A stretch of 41,638 nucleotides of DNA from Helicobacteraceae bacterium (GTDB lineage: Bacteria; Campylobacterota; Campylobacteria; Campylobacterales; Sulfurimonadaceae), in assembly GCA_027063225.1 (NCBI GenBank), contig JAMOSG010000023.1:1-41638 (forward strand), in the 5' to 3' direction. The number at the start of each line of letters is the position of its first letter. Position 1 is the first letter of the stretch. Positions 16,055 through 26,494 of the stretch are shown one piece after another. The position numbers and the translations under genes were made by a program. The notes beneath the pieces are model-generated. The model saw nothing but the letters and a program-made list of their open reading frames with translations. It had not been told where the DNA came from and made no database searches.

Positions 16055-16088
16055 TGAGCCAAAAATTTTATATTGATGGAGTCTCTAT

Positions 16089-17081
16089 TTGAAAGAGTGG
16101 TACAATGCAATAAAAGAAGCACAGAGTCTTAGTAAGTTAGAAGAGATTCGTATAGCTGTTTTTGGTAAAAAGGGCGTTTTAGCTGCAGAATTTGCTAAAA
16201 TGAAGAGTGCTCCAAAAGAGCAAAAATCTCAAATAGCAAAAGAGTTAAATGAGCATAAAAGTGCACTTATGAATGAGTTCACTGCAAGAAAAATTACACT
16301 ACAAACGCTTGAACTTCAAGAGGCTATGAAAGCAGAAGCGATAGATGTTTCACTCTATAGCACAAAAAGTGAAGCGGGTGCATTACACCCTGTAATGGAA
16401 ACAATGGATAGAATTGTTGAGTATTTTTCATCTATGAACTTTGCTGTAAAAACTGGAAATATGGTTGAGGATGATTTCAATAACTTTGAAGCGCTTAACC
16501 TTCCAAAATATCATCCAGCACGTGATATGCAAGATACTTTCTATTTTAAAGATGAGATGTTGCTTCGTACTCACACTTCACCTGTTCAAATTAGAACAAT
16601 GATGAGTACAAAACCACCTATTCGTATGATAGCTCCAGGTGCTGTTTTTAGACGCGATTACGATTTAACGCATACTCCAATGTTCCATCAAATTGAGGGA
16701 CTTTTAGTAGATAAAGAGGGAGAAGTTTCATTTGCTAATTTAAAATATATTTTAGAAGATTTCTTAAAATATATGTTTGGTGATGTAGATGTTCGTTTTC
16801 GTCCATCATTTTTCCCATTTACTGAACCATCTGCAGAAGTAGATATTAGTTGTGTATTTTGTAAAGGTGAAGGGTGTCGTGTATGTTCACATACAGGATG
16901 GCTAGAAGTTCTTGGATGTGGAATTGTTGATCCAAATGTCTTTAAAGCGGTAGATTATAAAGATGTAAGTGGTTATGCCTTTGGTTTAGGTGTTGAGCGT
17001 TTTGCAATGCTTATTCATCAAATAGGGGATCTTCGTTCACTTTTTGAGGGAGATATTAAGTTATTGGAGCAGTTTAGATGA
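16089..17081 (+). CDS. pheS: Phenylalanyl-tRNA synthetase alpha subunit
   Basis: A 330-residue class II catalytic subunit. The N-terminal coiled coil (about 1-90) is followed by motif 2 [25 protein letters not shown] and motif 3 [14 protein letters not shown]. The cysteine cluster [12 protein letters not shown] is usual in many bacterial PheS. The start is TTG at 16089 with GATGGAG upstream; the predicted N-terminus and length fit the family. It overlaps pheT by 4 nt (ATGA), so the two subunits of the heterotetramer are translationally coupled. Confidence 0.96.
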   Translation: MKEWYNAIKEAQSLSKLEEIRIAVFGKKGVLAAEFAKMKSAPKEQKSQIAKELNEHKSALMNEFTARKITLQTLELQEAMKAEAIDVSLYSTKSEAGALHPVMETMDRIVEYFSSMNFAVKTGNMVEDDFNNFEALNLPKYHPARDMQDTFYFKDEMLLRTHTSPVQIRTMMSTKPPIRMIAPGAVFRRDYDLTHTPMFHQIEGLLVDKEGEVSFANLKYILEDFLKYMFGDVDVRFRPSFFPFTEPSAEVDISCVFCKGEGCRVCSHTGWLEVLGCGIVDPNVFKAVDYKDVSGYAFGLGVERFAMLIHQIGDLRSLFEGDIKLLEQFR

Positions 17082-19414
17082 TAGTAACTCGTAGTTGGTT
17101 AGAAGAGTGGATAGACCTAGATGGAATTACAACAGATGAGTTGGTAAAAACTTTTAACTCTATTGGTTTAGAAGTTGCAGCAGTTGAAGAGTACAATGTT
17201 CCAAAAGGGATAGTTTTTGGGCATGTTTTAGAGTGTGAAAAACATCCAGATGCAGATAAACTTAACCTTTGTAAAGTAGATGTTGGAACAGGCGAAGCGT
17301 TACAAATTGTTTGTGGTGCCTCAAATGTAAGAAAAGGGCTTGATGTTATTGTAGCAACTGTTGGTGCAACAATGCCTGGTGGACTAAAGATTAAACCTGT
17401 AAAACTTCGTGGAGTTGATTCTTTTGGGATGATTTGTTCTGCAAAAGAGATAGGTGTTGCAGATTTTTCTGAAGGCATTGTGGAGTTAGATAGCAGTATT
17501 GGTAAGTATAAACTTGGAGAGGAAGTATCTTCAAATAAATATTTTAGTGATGCTGTAATTGAGCTAGAACTTACTGCAAATAGGGGTGATTGTTTAAGTA
17601 TTCATGGTGTTTGTAGAGATTTAAGTGCTGCTTTTAATAGACCATTACACAATTTTGAAGTGAAAGAGCATGAGGGTACAAAAGGGATAGGAAGAGTTTT
17701 AAATTTAGCTCATGAAGCACTTTTTGATGTGCATCTAAGCTATAAGGCTATAGATGTAAAAGAGTTCAATTTACCGATGGTAATTGATTTACGTTTAGCG
17801 CAAATTGAGGAGAAGACAACTTCAAAAATTGATGCACTTTTAACATATACAACACATGCAACAGGTGTGATTCTTCAGGCTTATAATCACTCTTTTTTCT
17901 CTCAAGATGAAAAAAGTGTTGCAAAAATTAGACTTGAACAAGATGAAAAAGGATATGCTTGTACTGTTGGTGCAGCTGGTAAAGCATCTTGTATTGGAAT
18001 TATTCAGTTTGAAGAGTCAAAACCTAAAAGTGATGAAGAGCTTATTTTTCTAGAGGCTAGTTATATTGCTCCAGAGATAGTTTCTAAAAAAATGTATGAA
18101 AATAAAATTGAATCTGGTTCAATTTTTTATAAAACTTCACGTGGAAGTGAACCAGAGTTAGAATTAGGTTTAAAATATGTTTTAAAACTTTTCAATAGCC
18201 ATTCCAATTCACTTATTTATTCAGGAACTATAGATTTAGGTGATGCAATTAAGCCAAAAATTGTAAGTATTTCAAAAACAGAGATAGATAATTTTATTGG
18301 TGCAAAAATAGATAAAATTGTTATCAGTAAAATTTTAACAAACCTTGGGTTTGATATTTCAAAATCATCTGCAGAAAACTTTGTTATTGCAGTACCACAA
18401 TTTCGCCACGATATTGTAAATAAACAAGATATTGTTGAGGAAATTGTTCGTTTAGTTGGAATCGATAATATTGAATCAAAACCATTTGTTTTAACTGAAA
18501 AGAATAGACTTGAGAGTGATTATTTTACGTATAAAAAAAGAAAAATTTACAGAGAACGTTGTGCTGCTAATGGATTTTTTGAGTCTATTCACTTCGTTTT
18601 TGATGAGAAAAAAACACTTCAAAAATATGGTTTTGAAACTTTAGAAGAGTCTTTAGAGATTTTAAATCCAATTGTAAATACACTTGATACTTTACGTCCA
18701 ACACTTATGACACATCTTCTAGAATCAGCATCTAAAAATAAGAAAAATGGTTATAACTCTATTAGACTATTTGAGATTGGTTCTGTATTTTCTCCAAAAA
18801 GAGAGGAGAGTGTAAGAGTTGCACTTATTTTTAGTGGTGAAAAAGAGCAAGATTCTCTAAGTAATGGTGGAAAACCACAAATGGTAGATTTTGCATTTTT
18901 TACACAAAAAGTTGCAGATATTATAGGTGATATAAAGCTTCAAGAAAATGAGACTTCACATAATTTAGCACACCCTTATCAAAGTGCAAAAATTATTCAA
19001 GATGGTGTTGCAATTGGGGAGCTTTTTAGAGTTCATCCAAACGTAGAAGCAGATTACGATTTAGACGCAACATATATTTGTGAAATTGAGTTTGATAAGC
19101 TTCGTTATGAATTAAAAACTGCTAAAGTAACATCAAAATTTCAAGCATCTTTTAGAGATTTAAGTTTAATGGTTGCCCAAGATTTAGAGTATAAAAAAAT
19201 TGAAGATGCAATTAATACTCTAGAAATTGCAGAGCTTGTTCGTTTTTATCCAGTTGATAGATATAGTGATGAAAAACTTGGAGATAAAGTGAGTTTATCT
19301 CTTCGTTTTGTACTTCAATCTTTTGAAAAAACACTTCAAGAGGAAGATATTACATCTGCTATGGATGCTATTTTAGAAAAACTAAAACAAGATTTAGGAA
19401 TTGAGTTAAGATGA
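17078..19414 (+). CDS. pheT: Phenylalanyl-tRNA synthetase beta subunit
   Basis: A 778-residue subunit. The N-terminal EMAP/tRNA-binding-like domain (about 40-150) contains [15 protein letters not shown] and [10 protein letters not shown]. The B3/B4 editing region follows (about 200-380), then the B5 domain and the catalytic-like core with [13 protein letters not shown] and [16 protein letters not shown]. The C-terminal anticodon-binding FDX-ACB domain (about 685-778) ends [20 protein letters not shown]. Length is typical. It overlaps pheS and aroA by 4 nt on each side. Confidence 0.95.
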   Translation: MIVTRSWLEEWIDLDGITTDELVKTFNSIGLEVAAVEEYNVPKGIVFGHVLECEKHPDADKLNLCKVDVGTGEALQIVCGASNVRKGLDVIVATVGATMPGGLKIKPVKLRGVDSFGMICSAKEIGVADFSEGIVELDSSIGKYKLGEEVSSNKYFSDAVIELELTANRGDCLSIHGVCRDLSAAFNRPLHNFEVKEHEGTKGIGRVLNLAHEALFDVHLSYKAIDVKEFNLPMVIDLRLAQIEEKTTSKIDALLTYTTHATGVILQAYNHSFFSQDEKSVAKIRLEQDEKGYACTVGAAGKASCIGIIQFEESKPKSDEELIFLEASYIAPEIVSKKMYENKIESGSIFYKTSRGSEPELELGLKYVLKLFNSHSNSLIYSGTIDLGDAIKPKIVSISKTEIDNFIGAKIDKIVISKILTNLGFDISKSSAENFVIAVPQFRHDIVNKQDIVEEIVRLVGIDNIESKPFVLTEKNRLESDYFTYKKRKIYRERCAANGFFESIHFVFDEKKTLQKYGFETLEESLEILNPIVNTLDTLRPTLMTHLLESASKNKKNGYNSIRLFEIGSVFSPKREESVRVALIFSGEKEQDSLSNGGKPQMVDFAFFTQKVADIIGDIKLQENETSHNLAHPYQSAKIIQDGVAIGELFRVHPNVEADYDLDATYICEIEFDKLRYELKTAKVTSKFQASFRDLSLMVAQDLEYKKIEDAINTLEIAELVRFYPVDRYSDEKLGDKVSLSLRFVLQSFEKTLQEEDITSAMDAILEKLKQDLGIELR

Positions 19415-20691
19415 GTCGTGTAGTTGTTGATAAAGCAAACTCTTTTGTACTTAATATTGCAGATATTGCGCCTGATAAGTCTATTTCTCATAGAAGTGTA
19501 ATGTTTGCAATGTTAGCAGATGGCAAAACAAAAGTAGAGAATTTTCTTCGCGCAGAAGATACTCTAAACTCTTTAGAGATTGTAAAAAATCTTGGTGCAG
19601 TTGTTGAGGATGATGGTAAAATAATTACTATTGAATCAAATGGTATTGTTGAGAGTAGTGAAATTTTAGATTGTGGAAACTCTGGTACTGGAATGCGTCT
19701 TTTTTGTGGACTTTTAAGTTCTGCAAATGGACATTTTGTACTAACAGGTGATAAATATTTACGTCGTCGCCCAATGAAGCGTGTAACAGACCCTTTAAGA
19801 AGTATTGGTGCGAAACTTGATGGTAGAGAAGATGGAAATTTAGCGCCACTTAGTATTCGTGGTGCTTCACTTAAGGCTTTTTCTTATGAGAGTAAAATAG
19901 CTTCTGCACAAGTAAAAAGTGCGATGATTTTAGCTGCACTTAGAGCAGATGGAGAGTGCCAATACAGTGAACCTGAACTTTCACGTGACCATACGGAGAG
20001 AATGCTTCAAGGTATGGGTGCTGAGATAAAAACAGAAGGTTTAAAAACAACAATTAAGCCACTTAAAAAACTTTTAGAACCACTAGATATTAGAGTTCCA
20101 GCAGATCCTTCAAGTGCTTTTTTCTTTGCTGTTGCAGCTGCAATTACACCAGGTGCTAAAGTAACACTAGAGGGTGTAACACTTAATTCTACACGTATTG
20201 AAGCTTTTAAAGTTTTAGAAAAGATGGGTACTAAGATTAGTTATATTGAAAAAGAGAATAAGTATGAACCAATAGGGGATATTGTAGTGCAAAATGCTCC
20301 ACTTCATGGTGTTATAGTAGAAGATAAAATCTCTTGGCTTATAGATGAACTTCCAGCTCTTTCTATCGCTTTTGCCGTAGCAAAAGGGGAGAGTGTTGTT
20401 AAAAATGCGCAGGAACTTCGTGTAAAAGAATCAGATAGAATTGCAACTGTTGTAACAGGACTTCGTGCAGCTGGAATTGAAGTGGATGAATATCAAGATG
20501 GTTACAAAATTATTGGTGGAGATCTTAAAAAAGCAACGATAGATAGTCATGGTGACCATAGAATTGCAATGAGTTTTATTATAGCAGGGCTTGTAAGTGG
20601 AATGGAAGTGGAAGATTTAGAGTGTATTAATACATCTTTTCCAAACTTTTTTAAGCTTTTAGAAAAAATCACAACATTTGAGATGGTATAA
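19411..20691 (+). CDS. aroA: 3-phosphoshikimate 1-carboxyvinyltransferase (EPSP synthase)
   Basis: A 426-residue enzyme that joins shikimate-3-phosphate and phosphoenolpyruvate on the way to chorismate. Motifs seen are [19 protein letters not shown], the [14 protein letters not shown] signature, [29 protein letters not shown] and [12 protein letters not shown]. The GNSGTGMRL form looks like the glyphosate-tolerant (class II-like) type, but that is only a sequence resemblance. It overlaps pheT by 4 nt and abuts ispH. Confidence 0.95.
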   Translation: MSRVVVDKANSFVLNIADIAPDKSISHRSVMFAMLADGKTKVENFLRAEDTLNSLEIVKNLGAVVEDDGKIITIESNGIVESSEILDCGNSGTGMRLFCGLLSSANGHFVLTGDKYLRRRPMKRVTDPLRSIGAKLDGREDGNLAPLSIRGASLKAFSYESKIASAQVKSAMILAALRADGECQYSEPELSRDHTERMLQGMGAEIKTEGLKTTIKPLKKLLEPLDIRVPADPSSAFFFAVAAAITPGAKVTLEGVTLNSTRIEAFKVLEKMGTKISYIEKENKYEPIGDIVVQNAPLHGVIVEDKISWLIDELPALSIAFAVAKGESVVKNAQELRVKESDRIATVVTGLRAAGIEVDEYQDGYKIIGGDLKKATIDSHGDHRIAMSFIIAGLVSGMEVEDLECINTSFPNFFKLLEKITTFEMV

Positions 20692-21525
20692 ATGAAAATA
20701 GAATTAGCAGAAAAATATGGCTTTTGTTTTGGGGTAAAGCGTGCAATTAAGATTGCAGAGGAGCATAAAAACTCTGCAACATATGGACCACTTATTCATA
20801 ACTCTAAAGAGATTAATCGTCTAAATAAAGATTTTAATGTTGGTTTGGTTGAAGATTATAAAGTTTTTCAAACAGGTGATACTGCAATTGTAAGAACACA
20901 TGGTATTCCAAAAAATGAACTTGAAGAGCTACATAAAACAGGTGTTGAAATTGTAGATGCAACTTGCCCTTATGTAACAAAGCCTCAACAAATTTCTCAA
21001 GAGATGAGTGAAAATGGATATGATGTTGTGATTTTTGGAGATGCTTCACATCCAGAGATTAAAGGTGTAAAAAGTTATGCAACAAATGGTGCATATGTAG
21101 TAGGTTGTGTAGAGGATTTAGAAGAGTTAAAATTACACGATAAAATTGCACTTGTATCACAAACAACACGTAAAGTGGAGGAGTATTTAGCAATTGCAAA
21201 CTATCTTATCCCTCGCCATAAAGAGGTAAGAGTTTTTAATACTATTTGTAATGCAACTTTTGAAAATCAAGAAGCTGTACGTAAGCTCTCTAAAAAAGCT
21301 GATATTATGCTTATTATTGGTGGTAAAAATTCATCTAATACAAAACAGCTTTTCTCTATTGCTAAAGAGAATTGTCAAGAGAGTCATCATATAGAGGATG
21401 AAAAAGAGTTGGATTTTAGTTGGTTTGAAGGGAAAGAACTTTGTGGAATTAGTGCTGGTGCTTCAACTCCAGACTGGATAATTCAAAATGTTGTAGATGC
21501 AATTGAAGCTAAATTAAAAGTTTAA
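20692..21525 (+). CDS. ispH: 4-hydroxy-3-methylbut-2-enyl diphosphate reductase
   Basis: A 277-residue iron-sulfur enzyme for the last step of the methylerythritol phosphate isoprenoid pathway. The three cluster ligands are visible: Cys12 (YGFCFGVKRAI), Cys90 (VDATCPYV) and Cys184 (NTICNATFENQ), together with RTHGIPK and the GGKNSSNT motif. It begins immediately after the aroA stop, so it is the fourth gene of the pheS operon. The rpsA gene that follows has its own promoter. Confidence 0.96.
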   Translation: MKIELAEKYGFCFGVKRAIKIAEEHKNSATYGPLIHNSKEINRLNKDFNVGLVEDYKVFQTGDTAIVRTHGIPKNELEELHKTGVEIVDATCPYVTKPQQISQEMSENGYDVVIFGDASHPEIKGVKSYATNGAYVVGCVEDLEELKLHDKIALVSQTTRKVEEYLAIANYLIPRHKEVRVFNTICNATFENQEAVRKLSKKADIMLIIGGKNSSNTKQLFSIAKENCQESHHIEDEKELDFSWFEGKELCGISAGASTPDWIIQNVVDAIEAKLKV

Positions 21526-21548
21526 TATCAAAATAATTATTTTTTAGA

Positions 21549-21554
21549 TATAAT
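21549..21554 (+). promoter_or_regulatory. -10 element for rpsA
   Basis: TATAAT preceded by a T-rich stretch (ATTTTTTAGA), 31 nt upstream of the rpsA ATG. AGAGGAT (21574-21580) gives the ribosome site. A separate promoter fits the high expression expected for S1. Confidence 0.65.
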
Positions 21555-21585
21555 TGTGCAATTTTTATGTAACAGAGGATAAGTA

Positions 21586-23238
21586 ATGGCGTTCGATAAC
21601 GAATCATTTGAAGAAGAAGAAAATTTTGCAGAGATGTTTGCTGCAAGTGAAAAGAAACAAGAAACTAGTCGTGTAGTTGAAGGTGAAATCGTAGAGATTC
21701 AAGAAGATAAAGCTTTAGTTGGTGTTGGTGATAAACTTGAAGGTATCATCAACTTAGATGAAATCAGAGATGAAAATGGTGAACTTAAATTTAATGTTGG
21801 TGACAAGATTAAAGTTATGGTACTTGGTTACTATAATGAGCGTCCAAAAATCTCTTATAAAAAAGTTTTAGAGCAAGAAAAGACTATAGAGTTTATTGAA
21901 AAGAATAAAGAAAATTTTGAAGATGTTGTAGTTGAAGGTGTAATCACTAAGAAAAATCGTGGTGGTTATGTTGTAGAAGCTGATTCAGTAACATTCTTTA
22001 TGCCACGTTCATTAGCTGCTTTTAAAGAGGGTGACGATGTAGTTGGTCGTAAAATTAAAGCACAAGTTGTTAAGATTGATGAAGATGAAAACTCTATTGT
22101 TATCTCTCGTCGTAAACTTTTCAATGAAGAGCGTAAGAAGAAAAAAGAGATTATTGACCAACTTATGGCAGAAGACACTGTTGTTGAAGGTACAATCAAA
22201 AAAATCACTAGCTATGGAATGTTTGTAGATGTTGGTGGTGTTGATGGTTTAGTACACTATAATGAGATTAGCTACAAAGGTCCAGTAAACCCATCTAAAC
22301 TTTATAAAGAGGGTGATGTAGTTACTGTTAAAGCTATCTCTTACGATAAAGACAAGCGTCATCTTTCATTATCTATTAAAGCTGTTCAACCAGATCCATG
22401 GGCTGAAGTTGAGAGTGAACTAGATGAAGGTGATACAATTACAGTAACTGTTTCAAATATTGAACCATATGGTGTATTTGTTGACCTTGGTAATGATATT
22501 GAAGCATTTTTACATATTTCTGAGATCTCTTGGGATAAAAATGTTAAAAATCCAAACGATTATTTAGAACTTGGTCAAGAGATTGATGTAGAAGTTATTG
22601 AAATTGATCCAAAATCTCATAAACTTCGTGTATCTCTTAAAAAACTTCTTCCAAAACCATTTGATGAGTTTTTAAAGAAAAACAAAGAGGGTGATGTAGT
22701 AGAAGGTGTTGTAACATCTTTAACTGATTTTGGTGCGTTTGTTCGTATTGATGGTGTAGAAGGTCTTTTACATAACCAAGATATCTCTTGGGATAAAAAT
22801 ACAAAATGTAAAGATGTATTAAAAGTTGGTGATACTGTTGAAGTTAAAATTGCTAAAATTAATGCAGAAGATCAAAAAATTTCTCTAAACAGAAAAGCTC
22901 TTTTAGAGTCTCCTGTAGATAAATTTGCACAAACACATAAAATCAACTCTGTGATCACTGGTAAAATTCGTGATATTAAAGATTTTGGTGTATTCGTTTC
23001 ACTTGAAGATGGTGTTGATGCACTTATTCGTAATGAAGATTTAGCTCCACTTGTAAAAGAGGAGTTAGAGATTGGTGATGAAGTTGAAGCTGTTATCTCT
23101 GTAATCGATACAAATAGAGACCGTATTCGTCTTTCTGTTAAAAAACTTAACTATATTAAAAATCAAGCTATGTTAGAGGAGATTAATGATACTGAATCTC
23201 ACTCTCTTGGTGATTTAATTAAAGACAAAATTCAGTAA
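21586..23238 (+). CDS. rpsA: 30S ribosomal protein S1
   Basis: A 550-residue protein built of about six S1 RNA-binding domains, each recognisable by strings such as GVVTSLTDFGAFVRIDGVEG, GTIKKITSYGMFVDVGGVDG and GKIRDIKDFGVFVSLEDGVD, followed by the I/L-S-L-K type ends. The first domain is more divergent, as usual for S1. It binds mRNA leaders at the 30S subunit. An acidic N-terminus and the mature length fit Campylobacterota S1. Codon choice shifts to GGT, CGT and GTT-rich usage, as expected for a highly expressed gene. Confidence 0.96.
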   Translation: MAFDNESFEEEENFAEMFAASEKKQETSRVVEGEIVEIQEDKALVGVGDKLEGIINLDEIRDENGELKFNVGDKIKVMVLGYYNERPKISYKKVLEQEKTIEFIEKNKENFEDVVVEGVITKKNRGGYVVEADSVTFFMPRSLAAFKEGDDVVGRKIKAQVVKIDEDENSIVISRRKLFNEERKKKKEIIDQLMAEDTVVEGTIKKITSYGMFVDVGGVDGLVHYNEISYKGPVNPSKLYKEGDVVTVKAISYDKDKRHLSLSIKAVQPDPWAEVESELDEGDTITVTVSNIEPYGVFVDLGNDIEAFLHISEISWDKNVKNPNDYLELGQEIDVEVIEIDPKSHKLRVSLKKLLPKPFDEFLKKNKEGDVVEGVVTSLTDFGAFVRIDGVEGLLHNQDISWDKNTKCKDVLKVGDTVEVKIAKINAEDQKISLNRKALLESPVDKFAQTHKINSVITGKIRDIKDFGVFVSLEDGVDALIRNEDLAPLVKEELEIGDEVEAVISVIDTNRDRIRLSVKKLNYIKNQAMLEEINDTESHSLGDLIKDKIQ

Positions 23239-23256
23239 GTTTCAAACTGATTTTTG

Positions 23257-23742
23257 ATGTATCATTTTTTTAAGTGGTATGCATGGGTGGTAACTCTTGG
23301 AGTTGCCATCTTTATAATACTTTTTTTGATCTCTATCAACAAAACATCAGAAAAATTGGATACTTTGTCTCTTTCATTAGAAGAAAAAAAAGATAGAGTT
23401 GTACAGGAAAAGAGTTGGTTAGATTCTCTTTTTAATTCTAAAAAGCTGAGCTATACCTATCCTATTAATGAAGTTTATGTTAAAGTAGATTTAACCGAAA
23501 AAATAACTAACACTATTAAGTATCAACTCTCAACCGTTTCATTAGAACCTTATCAAGTTTTTTGTTTAAAAGCAGAGTTGAAACGTTATAGGTTTAAATA
23601 CTATTTTAAGAAAAATGGTGCAAAAGTAGAGTTAGTTATTTATTCAAAGAATAAAACAAGATTAAAGGCTCTTGTAAAAGAGTTAAAAAAGTTTAATATT
23701 GTAGCGAGAATTAAGCCTTATATAGTAAAAGAGGAAATGTAA
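23257..23742 (+). CDS. Membrane-anchored hypothetical protein between rpsA and serA
   Basis: A 161-residue protein with one N-terminal membrane helix (about 5-27, WYAWVVTLGVAIFIILFLIS), a charged coiled stretch and a basic, Lys/Tyr-rich periplasmic domain. No known domain is recognised. I prefer ATG 23257; TTG 23254 is directly in front. No good ribosome site is seen, so coupling to rpsA is possible. The stop abuts the serA ATG. As I recall, an uncharacterised gene occupies the same slot between rps1 and serA in Helicobacter, which supports it being a real, conserved gene. Confidence 0.7.
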   Translation: MYHFFKWYAWVVTLGVAIFIILFLISINKTSEKLDTLSLSLEEKKDRVVQEKSWLDSLFNSKKLSYTYPINEVYVKVDLTEKITNTIKYQLSTVSLEPYQVFCLKAELKRYRFKYYFKKNGAKVELVIYSKNKTRLKALVKELKKFNIVARIKPYIVKEEM

Positions 23743-25335
23743 ATGAAAAAACATACAGTTGTAGTTTGTGACCATATCCATAAAGCTGGTCTAGAGATTT
23801 TAGAAAATGATGAAAATATCAATTTTATTATGGCAGCAGATGAGCCAAAAGATATACTTGTAAAAGAGATTATCCCTCAAGCTGATGTTGCAATTACAAG
23901 AAGTTCTACAGATGTAGATGAAAACTTTATTGCTCATGCAAAAAATATGAAAGCAATTGTTCGTGCTGGTGTTGGTGTAGATAATGTAAATATTCCTGGT
24001 TGTTCAAAAGAGGGAATTATAGTAATGAACGTACCAACTGCAAATACTATTGCAGCGGTTGAGCTTACAATGACACATATGCTCTCTTGTATGAGAATGT
24101 TCCCATACTCTCATGATCACCTTAAAAATCAAAGAATTTGGAAGCGTGAAAAATGGTATGGTTACGAGCTTAAAGGGAAAAAATTAGGTGTTATTGGTTT
24201 TGGTAACATTGGTAGTCGTGTAGCAAAACGTGCGAAAGCTTTCGAGATGGATATTGTGGCGTATGATCCATATATTCATCCATCTAAAGTAACAGATTTA
24301 GATATGACATATACAAAAGATTTTAGTGATATTTTAGCATGTGATATTATTACAATTCACACACCAAAAAATCAAGAAACTATCAATATGATTACTAAAA
24401 AAGAGATAGACCAAATGAAAGATGGCGTAGTTTTAATTAACTGTGCTCGTGGTGGTCTTTATAATGAAGAGGATCTTTATGATGGTTTAAAATCTGGTAA
24501 AATCCGTTTTGCAGGTATTGATGTATTTAACAAAGAACCAGCAACAGAACATCCACTTTTAGATCTTGATAATATCTGTGTTTCTCCACACCTTGGTGCA
24601 AACACTTTTGAATCTCAGTACAATATTGGTGTTCAAGCTGCTCAAAACGCTATTGAAGCAGCAAAAGGTATAGCTTACCCACACGCTATGAATTTACCAA
24701 TAGATGAAACTAAAATTCCACCATTTGTAAAACCATTTTTAGAGATGGGTCAAAAAATTGGTTTCTTAGCCTCGCAGATCAATAAAGGGCAACTCCTTAG
24801 CATTAAAGTAAGTGGTCAAGGAGATATTGCAGAGTTTGTTGATTCTTTAGCAACATTTGTAACTGTTGGTGCAATGAGTAGTAACTCTGAAGATGCAACA
24901 ATTAACTATGTAAATGCAGATTTTGTTGCAAAAGAGAAAGGTGTAAATATTGAATCAGAAGCATTAGTTGATTCTTCTGTATTTAAAAATCTTATCACTA
25001 TCAAACTTACTACTTCTGAAGGTGTTGTAACAATTAGTGCGACAATCTTCGATGATGGTAAACAACGTATTGTTGCTATTGATGGATTTGATATTGAAGT
25101 AGCACTTAAAGGAAATATGATACTATTTAAAAATAGTGATGTTCCAGGTGTTATTGGAAGTATTGGTCAAACACTTGCAAAAAATAATGTAAATATTGCT
25201 GACTTCTCTCTTGCACGTAATGAAAAATCTGAGGCATTAGCTATTATTTTAGTTGATGATAAAGTTGATGCTCAAGCACTAGAAGAACTTGCAAGCTTAG
25301 ATGCTTGTTTAAGTGTAGCATACGCAACTCTTTAA
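23743..25335 (+). CDS. serA: D-3-phosphoglycerate dehydrogenase (long, ACT-containing form)
   Basis: A 530-residue enzyme for the first step of serine synthesis from 3-phosphoglycerate. The NAD-binding GxGxxG is GFGNIG at 152-157; catalytic Arg236 (NCARGG), Glu265 (NKEPATEHP) and His283 (SPHLGANT) are all present. It has an intervening allosteric substrate-binding domain (about 320-450) and a C-terminal ACT domain (about 455-530, containing DVPGVIGSIGQTLAKNNVNI). Serine feedback through ACT is known for the family. A strong terminator follows. Confidence 0.95.
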   Translation: MKKHTVVVCDHIHKAGLEILENDENINFIMAADEPKDILVKEIIPQADVAITRSSTDVDENFIAHAKNMKAIVRAGVGVDNVNIPGCSKEGIIVMNVPTANTIAAVELTMTHMLSCMRMFPYSHDHLKNQRIWKREKWYGYELKGKKLGVIGFGNIGSRVAKRAKAFEMDIVAYDPYIHPSKVTDLDMTYTKDFSDILACDIITIHTPKNQETINMITKKEIDQMKDGVVLINCARGGLYNEEDLYDGLKSGKIRFAGIDVFNKEPATEHPLLDLDNICVSPHLGANTFESQYNIGVQAAQNAIEAAKGIAYPHAMNLPIDETKIPPFVKPFLEMGQKIGFLASQINKGQLLSIKVSGQGDIAEFVDSLATFVTVGAMSSNSEDATINYVNADFVAKEKGVNIESEALVDSSVFKNLITIKLTTSEGVVTISATIFDDGKQRIVAIDGFDIEVALKGNMILFKNSDVPGVIGSIGQTLAKNNVNIADFSLARNEKSEALAIILVDDKVDAQALEELASLDACLSVAYATL

Positions 25336-25340
25336 TATTT

Positions 25341-25364
25341 AAAAGGCTCTTCTTGAGCCTTTTT
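25341..25364 (+). terminator. Rho-independent terminator after serA
   Basis: AAAAGGCTC and GAGCCTTTT form a 9-bp stem with a TTCTT loop, ending in a T-run, 5 nt after the serA stop. The arms are perfect. Confidence 0.9.
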
Positions 25365-25416
25365 CCCCTTTTTTTATTTCTCTTTTTTACTCTTTCATTT
25401 TATAAGGAAACATTCT

Positions 25417-26085
25417 ATGCAAAATTATTTTCAACGTCAAATTGAACTTTGGGGTGAAGAAAAACAGCAACTTCTTTCTACAAAGCGTGTAGTTATTATT
25501 GGTTGTGGAGGGCTTGGAAGCTCTTTGGTTATGGCATTAAGTGGAGTGGGACTAAAAGAGCTTCATTTAGTAGATTTTGATGAAGTAAGCCTTCATAATA
25601 TCCATAGGCAAATTAGTTTTACATTAGAAGATGAAGGGCAAAATAAAGCAAAAGTTAATAGCACTCTTGTCCAACAACGTATCTCCTTTACGCAAAGTTT
25701 TAGTTATGAGTGTGACTTTTTAGAGTGGAGCAAAAAAGATATAGAAGTAGATCTCATTATGGATGCGACAGATAATCTCCAAACACGCTCAGAGATAGAC
25801 AATTATGCTAAAGAAAAACAACTTCCTTGGGTTTATGGTAGTGTTGAAGCATTTGTTGGTCAGGTAGCATTTATCGAGAAATCATCTTTTAATGATGCTT
25901 TTAAAATTACAGCAAAAACACCACAGGGTATAGCAGCACCAATGGTAATGCACATAGCTTCTCTTCAAGCAAATTTAGCATTGCGTTATCTCATAGGCTT
26001 GTCATTGAAAAAAGATACACTTTATTATCTTTTTTTTAATGCAGAAGGGGAGTTGGTAACACAGAAGTTTGCATTACCAAAGTAG
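25417..26085 (+). CDS. ThiF/MoeB-like adenylyltransferase
   Basis: A 222-residue E1-like protein. The N-terminus has RQIELWGEEKQQLL and the nucleotide-binding GCGGLGSSLVMALSGVG (about 29-45), then DFDEVSLHNIHRQ and MDATDNLQTRSEID. These are the ATP-binding and Arg-finger elements of ThiF/MoeB/HesA. The C-terminal zinc-binding CxxC pairs of MoeB/ThiF are absent, and only Cys30 and one other Cys remain, so no obvious thioester or disulfide Cys is present. No ThiS, MoaD or Moe partner is adjacent. AAGGAAA precedes the ATG. Confidence 0.8.
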   Translation: MQNYFQRQIELWGEEKQQLLSTKRVVIIGCGGLGSSLVMALSGVGLKELHLVDFDEVSLHNIHRQISFTLEDEGQNKAKVNSTLVQQRISFTQSFSYECDFLEWSKKDIEVDLIMDATDNLQTRSEIDNYAKEKQLPWVYGSVEAFVGQVAFIEKSSFNDAFKITAKTPQGIAAPMVMHIASLQANLALRYLIGLSLKKDTLYYLFFNAEGELVTQKFALPK

Positions 26086-26100
26086 AGAGTTATCTCTACT
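26081..26100. terminator. Hairpin between convergent ThiF-like and exbD genes
   Basis: AGTAGAGA and TCTCTACT form an 8-bp stem with loop GTTA. The stop codons of both convergent genes (26083-26085 plus, 26096-26098 minus) lie in the stem. No strong T-run is present, so termination efficiency is uncertain. Confidence 0.5.
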
Positions 26101-26494
26101 CTTGTGTTACAATATAGAGTTGTTCAAGACCTAGTTTTTTAAGAATATTCATCACTGTAACAAAGTTTTGAAATTTTGAGTTTTTATCACTTTTTAAAAC
26201 AATGATTTGATCTTTTTTATAAGTTTTTAGTTTTTTCTCTAAAGCATCGACTGAGAGTTTCTCTTTTTCTAAGAAGATATTCCCCTTAGCATCAACATAA
26301 AGTGTAATCTCTTTTTTCTTCTCCTCTTTTTTGTGTGCACCTTTTGCTTGAGGTAAGTCTACATTGATAACATCATGTTTAATAAACGTAGCAGTAGTAA
26401 GTACCATTACAAGTAAAACAAGCATAATATCAATAAAAGGGATAACATTTATCTCATCAAAACGTTTGAGCTCTTTTTTACATCTTTGTTTCAT
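26096..26494 (-). CDS. exbD: ExbD/TolR-type proton-channel subunit
   Basis: A 132-residue protein with one N-terminal membrane helix containing the essential Asp (Asp22 in VIPFIDIMLVLLVM) and a small periplasmic domain with ITLYVDAKGNIFLEKE and QIIVLKSDKNSKFQNF, the classical ExbD/TolR fold. Together with ExbB it converts proton flow into work on an outer-membrane process. It overlaps exbB by 17 nt. There is no tonB or tolA adjacent, so TonB-type or Tol-type cannot be separated with certainty. Confidence 0.88.
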   Translation of the reverse strand: MKQRCKKELKRFDEINVIPFIDIMLVLLVMVLTTATFIKHDVINVDLPQAKGAHKKEEKKKEITLYVDAKGNIFLEKEKLSVDALEKKLKTYKKDQIIVLKSDKNSKFQNFVTVMNILKKLGLEQLYIVTQE

